From DASYRM01 sp036004405 (GTDB taxonomy: Bacteria > Acidobacteriota > Vicinamibacteria > Vicinamibacterales > UBA2999), in NCBI GenBank assembly GCA_036004405.1, contig DASYRM010000100.1:1-11914 (forward strand): 11,914 nucleotides of DNA, given 5' to 3'. The notes below the pieces were generated by a model. That model ran no database searches. It was not told where the DNA came from and saw nothing but the letters and a program-made list of their open reading frames with translations. This document shows, piece after piece, positions 6,694 to 11,914 of this stretch. Made by a program: the position numbers and the translations under genes. Positions within the stretch are counted from its first letter, which is position 1, and every line of letters starts with the position of its first letter.

Positions 6694-8075
6694 CACACAG
6701 CCTGCCGTTCGGGCTCGTCGGTGGTGTCCGGCGCCGCCACGCGCAGCGGCAGCGTCACGGAAATCCGCGTGCCCCCGGTGACCGCGTTCTCGATCAGGAA
6801 CGAACCGCCGAGCGCCTGCGCGCGCTCGCGCATGCCGATGAGCCCGAGCCCCTGGCGCGTCGCAACCGCCCTCGGGAACGGTCCCAGACCGCGACCGTTG
6901 TCCTCGATGACCAGCCGCAGCGCCCCACCGCCGCCGCTGAGCGACACCGTGCACGCCGTGGCGCCGCTGTGCTGAACGATGTTGTTGAACGCCTCCTGCA
7001 CGATGCGGTAGACGCCCACTTCGATCGGCGGCACCAGGCGGTCGTCGATCGTCTCGGCGAGCTGCGCACGGATGCCGGTTCGCTGCGAGAAACTTCGCAG
7101 ATAGGTCGTCAGCGTGGTCGGAAGTCCGAAGTCGTCGAGCATCGATGGATGCAGGAGCTGCGACAGGTCACGCACGCCCCGCAGGGTCGTTTCCGTGAGC
7201 TCGCTCGCTTCCTCGAGCGCCCCCTTCACGCGCAGGCCATTGTCCGACCGCAGCGCGATGCCGATGTCCATCTTCACGGCGGTCAGCGCCTGCCCCACTT
7301 CGTCGTGCAGCTCGCGCGCCAGCGTGCGGCGCTCGGCCTCCTGGACGTCGACCAGCCGCGCCGACAGGCGCTCGAGGTCCTGGCGATTCTGCTGCTCCGC
7401 GGCGCGCTGCCGTTCGATCTCGCGCTGCAGGCGGCTCACGTGGCGTGACGCCATCACCGCCACGACGAGGGCGGCGAGCAGCGTGGCGCCGCCCATGGAC
7501 ATCAGCCGGAAGCGCACCTGGCTGTAGAGCGCGTTGGCCTCCTCCTGACGGCGCCGGTTGGCTTCGGCCTGGAGCGCCGCGAGCTGGTCGAGCACCTGCA
7601 GGATGGTTTCGCGGCGGGGCACGACGCGCGTCCGCAGCAGCGCGGCCGCCTGCGCCGGGCTGCGCGGCTCGCTGTCGGTGAGCGCGAGCTCGCGCGACGC
7701 CCAGAACTCGGCCAGCTCGGTCTGCAGGCGCGCCCAGTGCTCGCGCTCCACCTCGGAGCCGACCTCGGGGACGTAGGCGGTCAGCGATTGCTCGATGGTT
7801 TCGCGCAGCCGGCCCAGCTCGGCGCGGTAGTCGTCGCGGTGCGCCACGGCCGTGTCGATCAAGGCGTCGCGCAGATAGATGGAGCCAAGGAGGACGTTGG
7901 TCCGGACCTTCGAGAGCGTCTGCTCGCCGCGCACGTATTGCTCGTGGACGGACGCCACGCTCCGCTCGATGTTCTGCAGGCTGCGCCCCAGCTGGTAGCC
8001 CCAGAGGAGCCACAGCGCGAACACGATGGCAAAGCCGGTGGCAAGCGCGGCGCGCGTGCTCGAAAGTCGGTGCAT
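6693..8075 (-). CDS. NarX-type sensor histidine kinase (cassette B)
   Basis: A 460-residue inner-membrane kinase that autophosphorylates and passes phosphate to the downstream NarL-type regulator. The first membrane helix is at about 11-28 and the second at about 194-209. Between them lie about 165 mostly helical residues rich in charged and Leu/Ala positions, like a four-helix-bundle sensor. A linker/coiled coil (about 212-250) leads to HisKA_3 with H257 in LARELHDEVGQ and the companion motif LLHPSMLDDFGL. The HATPase part has EAFNNIVQHS (361-370), DNGRGLG (392-398) and GLGLIGMRER (409-418). All catalytic motifs are intact. ATG at 8075 is preceded by GAGGGA at 8086-8091. It follows the FG-GAP gene after 80 bases, so it may have its own promoter or be read through. 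The signal is unknown; its layout is the same as the kinase at 10482-11870. Confidence 0.94.
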   Translation of the reverse strand: MHRLSSTRAALATGFAIVFALWLLWGYQLGRSLQNIERSVASVHEQYVRGEQTLSKVRTNVLLGSIYLRDALIDTAVAHRDDYRAELGRLRETIEQSLTAYVPEVGSEVEREHWARLQTELAEFWASRELALTDSEPRSPAQAAALLRTRVVPRRETILQVLDQLAALQAEANRRRQEEANALYSQVRFRLMSMGGATLLAALVVAVMASRHVSRLQREIERQRAAEQQNRQDLERLSARLVDVQEAERRTLARELHDEVGQALTAVKMDIGIALRSDNGLRVKGALEEASELTETTLRGVRDLSQLLHPSMLDDFGLPTTLTTYLRSFSQRTGIRAQLAETIDDRLVPPIEVGVYRIVQEAFNNIVQHSGATACTVSLSGGGGALRLVIEDNGRGLGPFPRAVATRQGLGLIGMRERAQALGGSFLIENAVTGGTRISVTLPLRVAAPDTTDEPERQAV

Positions 8076-8155
8076 CCCGGGAGTATCCCTCGGGATCTTT
8101 GCCTCACTGGGAAGAGGTGGCTATCGGGCCCAGACTGTATTTTGCCATGGCCGAG

Positions 8156-9823
8156 CTAGGTGAGGCCCTGCCCCTCCACGCACCGATAGGCCTTGCCTGC
8201 CGCGACGTTCTTGAACTCGTCGGAGCGGCCGCTCGGCCAGGAGATGACCAGCCGCTCCACCTGATCGCGCCGCCCGACGCCAAAGGTCACCGGCAGCTCG
8301 GACTGCGACAGGTAGCTGGACCCGCTGCGCACCATCCGCGACTGCGACGTGCCGCCGTGGAACACGCGCACCAGGGCACCGATGGCGTCGCGGTTCGACT
8401 TCGTGCCCTGCAGTGTGAGGCGGATGCTCCGGTTGCCGGCCGGCGCGTCCGTCCGGAACAGCACCGCCGGACCGTTGTTGGTGGTCATCAGCAGATCGAC
8501 GTCGCCGTCCCGATCGAAGTCGCCGTACGCCAGCCCGCGGCCGACGCGCGGCTGGGCGAACGCCGGGCCGACCAGGGCCGACGCGTCGCGAAACGTGCCG
8601 CCGCCCTGGTTGAGAAAGAGCTGCGGCGCCTGCGCGTAGCCGACGTTGCCCTTGATGCTCCGGACAGTCTCGTCGATGTGCCCGTTGGCCACCACCAGGT
8701 CGAGGGCGCCGTCGAGATCGAGATCGGCAAAGAGGCAGCCGAATCCAAGCCGGTTCAGCGACGCCACGCCCACGCCGGCGCGGCGCGCGGTGTCCTGGAA
8801 CGTGCCGGTGGCCTGACCGCGGTACAGGGCCAGCATCTCGTTGTCGAAGTTGGTCACGGCCAGCCCCATGCGGCCCGAGTTGTCGAAATCGGCCGCGTCC
8901 ACGCCCATGCCCGCGCGCGCTTTGCCGTCCTCGCTCAAGGCCACGCCGGCCTCGAGCGCCACGTCGCGGAACTTCCCGTTGCGCAGGTTGCGATACAACT
9001 TGTTCGGTTGGGTATCGTTGGCCACGAACAGGTCGGGCCAGCCGTCGCCGTCGTAGTCGAGCATCGCCACGCCGAGCGCCTTCGAGCTGGAGTCGAACAC
9101 GCCGCAGGTGGCGGTGACGTCCTCGAAAGTGCCGTTGCCGCGGTTGCGGAACAGCCAGCAGGTGTCGCCGCGGTACGCCTCGGGCGTGCAGTACGACTTC
9201 TGCTTGCCGTTCAGGCTGCAGAACACGTCGGTGGTCTCGGACCACTTGACGTAGTTGCAGACGAAGAGATCCAGGCGCCCGTCGCGATCGAAGTCGACCC
9301 ACAGCGCCGAGGTGCTGAACGCCACGCGCTTGTCGAGCCCGCTCGCGCGGGTGACGTCGACGAAGCCGCCCTTCCCGGTGTTGCGAAGCAGGCGGTTCTG
9401 GCCGACGCCGGTGAGGTAGATGTCTGGATAGCCGTCGTTGTCGTAGTCGCCGACGGCCACGCCCATGCCGTACATCTCCACGTCGAGGCCCGCGGCCCGG
9501 GTGACGTCCGTGAAGGTGCCGTTGCGGTTGTTGCGATAGAGACGCAGCGTGGAGCGCTGCTGCTTGTGGCCCGGCCAGTCCATGCCGTTCACGAACAGGA
9601 TGTCCTGCCAGCCGTCGCCGTCGTAGTCGAGGAAGGCGCAGCCCGCCCCGAGCGTCTCGGGCAGGAGCTTGCCGCCGTAGGCGCCGCTGTTGTGGCGGAA
9701 GTTCAGGCCGGCCGCGGCGGTGACGTCGGTGAGCTGGAGGGCAGATTCTGTACGGGCCGCCTGAAGGCGGCCCCCACGTACGGACTGCGCGAGCGCGAGC
9801 CACAGGAACTCGCGCCGGTTCAT
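8156..9823 (-). CDS. Exported FG-GAP/UnbV (CRTAC1-type) seven-bladed propeller protein
   Basis: A 555-residue protein with a putative Tat signal (NRREFLW, 2-8), seven FG-GAP/VCBS repeats and a C-terminal UnbV_ASPIC domain (about 468-549). Calcium-loop signatures DxDxDGxxD start at residues 66, 126, 177, 256, 367 and 435. A seventh at 312 is degenerate (DFDNSGRMG). Seven repeats fit one integrin-like beta-propeller. Four cysteines (202, 212, 222, 240) may stabilise an inserted loop. The family is extracytoplasmic; its role in bacteria is poorly defined, with adhesion, calcium-dependent binding and scaffolding all proposed. The ATG at 9823 overlaps the regulator's stop as ATGA, so it is the third gene of a coupled cassette. 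An open frame extends upstream to 10279, but it lies inside the regulator gene and is not coding. Residues 15-25 are encoded by a GC-rich palindrome that interrupts the hydrophobic part of the signal, so export efficiency is uncertain. Confidence 0.9.
   Translation of the reverse strand: MNRREFLWLALAQSVRGGRLQAARTESALQLTDVTAAAGLNFRHNSGAYGGKLLPETLGAGCAFLDYDGDGWQDILFVNGMDWPGHKQQRSTLRLYRNNRNGTFTDVTRAAGLDVEMYGMGVAVGDYDNDGYPDIYLTGVGQNRLLRNTGKGGFVDVTRASGLDKRVAFSTSALWVDFDRDGRLDLFVCNYVKWSETTDVFCSLNGKQKSYCTPEAYRGDTCWLFRNRGNGTFEDVTATCGVFDSSSKALGVAMLDYDGDGWPDLFVANDTQPNKLYRNLRNGKFRDVALEAGVALSEDGKARAGMGVDAADFDNSGRMGLAVTNFDNEMLALYRGQATGTFQDTARRAGVGVASLNRLGFGCLFADLDLDGALDLVVANGHIDETVRSIKGNVGYAQAPQLFLNQGGGTFRDASALVGPAFAQPRVGRGLAYGDFDRDGDVDLLMTTNNGPAVLFRTDAPAGNRSIRLTLQGTKSNRDAIGALVRVFHGGTSQSRMVRSGSSYLSQSELPVTFGVGRRDQVERLVISWPSGRSDEFKNVAAGKAYRCVEGQGLT
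9750..9781. repeat. GC-rich palindromic element inside the signal-peptide codons
   Basis: GGGCCGCCT and AGGCGGCCC form a perfect 9-bp inverted repeat separated by GA (9754-9773). It is flanked by GTAC on each side (9750-9753 and 9778-9781), with a 4-base CCAC insertion on the right. It is more symmetric than its surroundings and looks like a REP-like or miniature dispersed repeat lying inside a gene without breaking the frame. Confidence 0.6.
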
Positions 9824-10485
9824 AGCGGGCTGACGAGGCCGTTCTGCAGCGCGTAGACCACGAGCTCGGCGGTCTTGTGCACGCCGAGCGCGTTCATGAT
9901 GTTGGCGCGGTGCACGGCCACGGTGTTCACGCTCACCTCGAGCTGCGCGGCGATTTCGCGGTTCGAGAGCCCGTTGCAAATGAGCTGCAGCACCTGGAGC
10001 TCGCGTTTGGTCAGCCGCTTGGCGCGTTCGCCGGGCAGCGGCGCCGGGCGCGCCACCGCGGGGTCGAGCACCGTCTCCCCTGCCGCGATCTTCTTCACCG
10101 CCGCCGCCAGATCGAGATCCAGCGCGTTCTTCAGCACGTAGCCGCGCGCCCCAGACGCCATCGCCTGCTGCACCAGCGTCTCCTCGGAGTGCATGCTGAG
10201 CATGAGAATGCGTGCCGACGGACGCTGCTGGAGAATGACCTTTATGGCCGCCAGGCCGCTCGTGCCAGGCATCGCGCAATCCATGACGATCACGTGCGGG
10301 TTGAGGCTCGCCGCCAGCGCAATGGCTTCCTCGCCGTTGCTCGCCTCGCCCACGACGGCCAGATCGGCGTCGTCCTCGAGCAGCCGGCGGAAGCCGCGCC
10401 GCACGAGGGCATGGTCGTCGGCAAGCAGCACGGTGATCCGACCGGTCACCGGCACTCTGTCTTCCCGGACGGCCTCGTTTGTCAC
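9820..10485 (-). CDS. NarL/LuxR-family response regulator (cassette A)
   Basis: A 221-residue cytoplasmic transcription factor, presumably phosphorylated by the kinase immediately upstream. The receiver covers about 16-130, with D23/D24 (LLADDH), phospho-acceptor D69 in VIVMDCAMPG, S97 in LMLSMHS and K119 in YVLKN. The LuxR-type helix-turn-helix is at about 156-215 (LTKRELQVLQLICNGLSNREIAAQL, then NTVAVHRANIMNALGV). All phosphorylation residues are present. The GTG at 10485 is chosen because it overlaps the kinase stop as GTGA; in-frame GTG codons at 10455 and 10449 are alternatives nearer to the first beta strand. The stop overlaps the FG-GAP gene start. It resembles the regulator at 6046-6693 throughout, so the two are paralogues. 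Targets are not visible. Confidence 0.93.
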   Translation of the reverse strand: MTNEAVREDRVPVTGRITVLLADDHALVRRGFRRLLEDDADLAVVGEASNGEEAIALAASLNPHVIVMDCAMPGTSGLAAIKVILQQRPSARILMLSMHSEETLVQQAMASGARGYVLKNALDLDLAAAVKKIAAGETVLDPAVARPAPLPGERAKRLTKRELQVLQLICNGLSNREIAAQLEVSVNTVAVHRANIMNALGVHKTAELVVYALQNGLVSPL

Positions 10486-11870
10486 AGCGGCACCACCAAC
10501 GACACCAGGGTTCCTCCAGCCGCTGGGCGCGACCACGTCACCCGACCCCCGACCAGTTCGGCCCGCTCGCGCATCGCGACGAGGCCCAGACCGCGGGGGC
10601 CGCCCGCGGCCGGCAGACCCGCCCCATGATCCTCGACCTCGAGATGGAGCGCGCCGTCCCTGAATGCTAACCGAACGATGGCCTCGCCCGTGCCCGCATG
10701 CCGGGCCACGTTGCTGAGCGCTTCCTGGAGCACGCGGTAGGCCTGGATGGCGACATCGGGCCGCACCGGCACCAGAGCCTGCGGCTTCTCGTAGGCCACG
10801 CGCAGCCCGAGCTGGCGTTCGACCGTCGTCAGATACCAGTCGACGGTGCTGGCCAGCCCCAGCTCTTCGAGAATCGAGGGGTGCAGCGTCTGCGACAGGC
10901 CGCGCACGCTGTCGAGCGCGGTCTGCGCCACCTCCCCCACCTCGCGCAGGTCGGCGCGCAGCGGCGAGTCCTCGGTGGTGTGGCGCGCGGTGCGCTTGAG
11001 CATCGAGCCGATGGCGGTGAGCACCTGGCCGAACTCGTCGTGCAGCTCTCGTGAGATCTCGCGCAGCGTGTCTTCGCGCGTCGTGATCAGCGCCTGCGCC
11101 AGGCCGCGGCGCTCGTCGGAGAGCGCGGCGAGCCGCGCAAAGAGCCGGCGGTTGGCCTGAATCAGGTAGAGCGAGGTGGCGCCGATCGCCGCCAGCGCGG
11201 CGGCCAGGAACCAGTAGGCCTGCCGCTGCACCTGGGCGTAGATGTCCTGCACCTGCGCGGCGGTCTGCGCCTCGTTCTCGTTGTTCTGCACCAGCTGCCG
11301 CGCCACCGTGGAGCTGAGCGCCGCCTGCCGCGCCTGCAGCGACACCTGCACCTGCGTGCGGGCCTCGTCGTCGTGCCCGGCACGCGCCAGCGTGAACATC
11401 CGGTCCGACGCGTCCCAGAACTGCTTGAACGCCACGGTCAGCAGCTCGCGCTGCTCGGGCGTGCGTCGCGCCACGCTGACGTCGCCCTGCCGCTGCACGG
11501 CGTCGTCGAGGTCGGTCCGGATGCGGTCGAACTGCGCCGACCACGCGGCCAGCGGATAGCTGGCCTCGCGATCGAGCATGTCGCGCATGGCCAGCCCGAG
11601 CTGGTTGAGATCGTTCTGGATGCGCAGCAGCTGCAGCGAGTCGCGCCGGTTGCGATCGGTGAGGTCGCGCTGCAGGTCGCTCAGCCGCGTGATCTGGCGC
11701 GACAGGTACCACGAGTTGGCCGCCACGACGGCCAGCGTGATGATGAGCCCGACGAGCAGGGCCGGCGTGGGCGAACGGCCGTGGGTGGTGGCGGTGGTCA
11801 CGGGGAGGCGGTCGATTATCCCCCAGGCGTTTCCGGGGTCCGCGTCCCGGTCCCCTGCACGCGGCGGCAC
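10482..11870 (-). CDS. NarX-type sensor histidine kinase (cassette A)
   Basis: A 462-residue inner-membrane kinase, partner of the overlapping downstream regulator. Numbered from GTG at 11870, membrane helices lie at about 37-55 and 219-237. A helical extracytoplasmic segment of about 160 residues between them suits a four-helix-bundle sensor. HisKA_3 has H277 in ISRELHDEFGQ and the motif TLHPSILEELGL. The HATPase part has EALSNVARHA (383-392), EDHGAGLP (413-420, His where Asn is usual) and GLGLVAMRER (427-436). The start is uncertain: GTG 11870 is the longest choice, with an in-frame TAG 33 bases upstream. GTG at 11801 (residue 24) leaves a short N-terminus before the first helix and looks more natural. 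Neither has a clear ribosome binding site. The 44 bases to the right edge show no gene. Confidence 0.9.
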   Translation of the reverse strand: MPPRAGDRDADPGNAWGIIDRLPVTTATTHGRSPTPALLVGLIITLAVVAANSWYLSRQITRLSDLQRDLTDRNRRDSLQLLRIQNDLNQLGLAMRDMLDREASYPLAAWSAQFDRIRTDLDDAVQRQGDVSVARRTPEQRELLTVAFKQFWDASDRMFTLARAGHDDEARTQVQVSLQARQAALSSTVARQLVQNNENEAQTAAQVQDIYAQVQRQAYWFLAAALAAIGATSLYLIQANRRLFARLAALSDERRGLAQALITTREDTLREISRELHDEFGQVLTAIGSMLKRTARHTTEDSPLRADLREVGEVAQTALDSVRGLSQTLHPSILEELGLASTVDWYLTTVERQLGLRVAYEKPQALVPVRPDVAIQAYRVLQEALSNVARHAGTGEAIVRLAFRDGALHLEVEDHGAGLPAAGGPRGLGLVAMRERAELVGGRVTWSRPAAGGTLVSLVVPL

Positions 11871-11914
11871 ATGCCGGCGGTTCCCGCCCGCCCACAGCCC
11901 TCCCTAGGCCGCCC

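Noticed and set aside
8076..8155. Possible promoter for the cassette B kinase
   Set aside because: TACAGT and GATAGC hexamers occur on the minus strand, but neither has a -35 partner at suitable spacing, so no promoter is claimed.
8099..9856. Open frame of 585 codons on the plus strand, antisense to the FG-GAP gene
   Set aside because: Its repetitive Val/Ala/His composition mirrors the FG-GAP repeats on the other strand. The minus-strand product has clear calcium loops and an UnbV domain.
9824..10279. Upstream extension of the FG-GAP gene frame
   Set aside because: The extension lies wholly within the response regulator gene and is Arg/Gly-rich. The ATG at 9823 is followed by a twin-arginine signal and sits in an ATGA overlap.

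Overview
This is a GC-rich bacterial chromosome segment. It holds a very large orphan FtsX/MacB-type permease of the kind expanded in Acidobacteriota, an exported FG-GAP/UnbV (CRTAC1-type) protein, an LTxxQ (Spy/CpxP-like) protein and NarL-type two-component systems. That mix suggests an acidobacterium, most likely class Vicinamibacteria. This is an inference from gene content; no rRNA or other taxonomic marker is present.

Layout. 1-2079 (minus): a TonB-dependent outer-membrane receptor whose last residues lie beyond the left edge. 2080-2219: a divergent control region with a strong ribosome binding site and two small inverted repeats. 2220-4637 (plus): an 805-residue duplicated orphan permease. 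4654-4730 and 4787-4863 (plus): two arginine tRNAs, anticodons UCG and CCG, whose promoter probably overlaps the permease stop codon. 4891-5586 (minus): a protein with a degenerate receiver domain and a PilZ domain. 5587-5782: an intergenic stretch with an 11-bp-period direct repeat and a hairpin around a stop codon. 5783-11870 (minus): six tightly packed genes forming two consecutive cassettes of the same design.

In transcription order, cassette A is histidine kinase, LuxR/NarL response regulator, and a Tat-type exported seven-bladed FG-GAP/UnbV protein. Cassette B is a second histidine kinase, a second NarL-type regulator, and a small LTxxQ protein. All four kinase/regulator/effector junctions overlap (GTGA, ATGA, TGATG, GTGA), so each cassette is very probably translationally coupled. 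Both kinases have an N-terminal membrane helix, an alpha-helical extracytoplasmic segment of about 160 residues, a second membrane helix and a HisKA_3/HATPase core. Each pair therefore probably reports an envelope signal to DNA, with an exported protein made in step with it. A CpxP-like feedback role for the LTxxQ protein is a hypothesis.

The main oddities are the repeated sensor-regulator-exported-protein design, a GC-rich palindromic element inside the signal-peptide codons of the FG-GAP gene, and the overlap of permease stop codon and tRNA promoter. There is no gene-free stretch longer than 300 bases. No CRISPR array, transposase gene or phage gene is visible.
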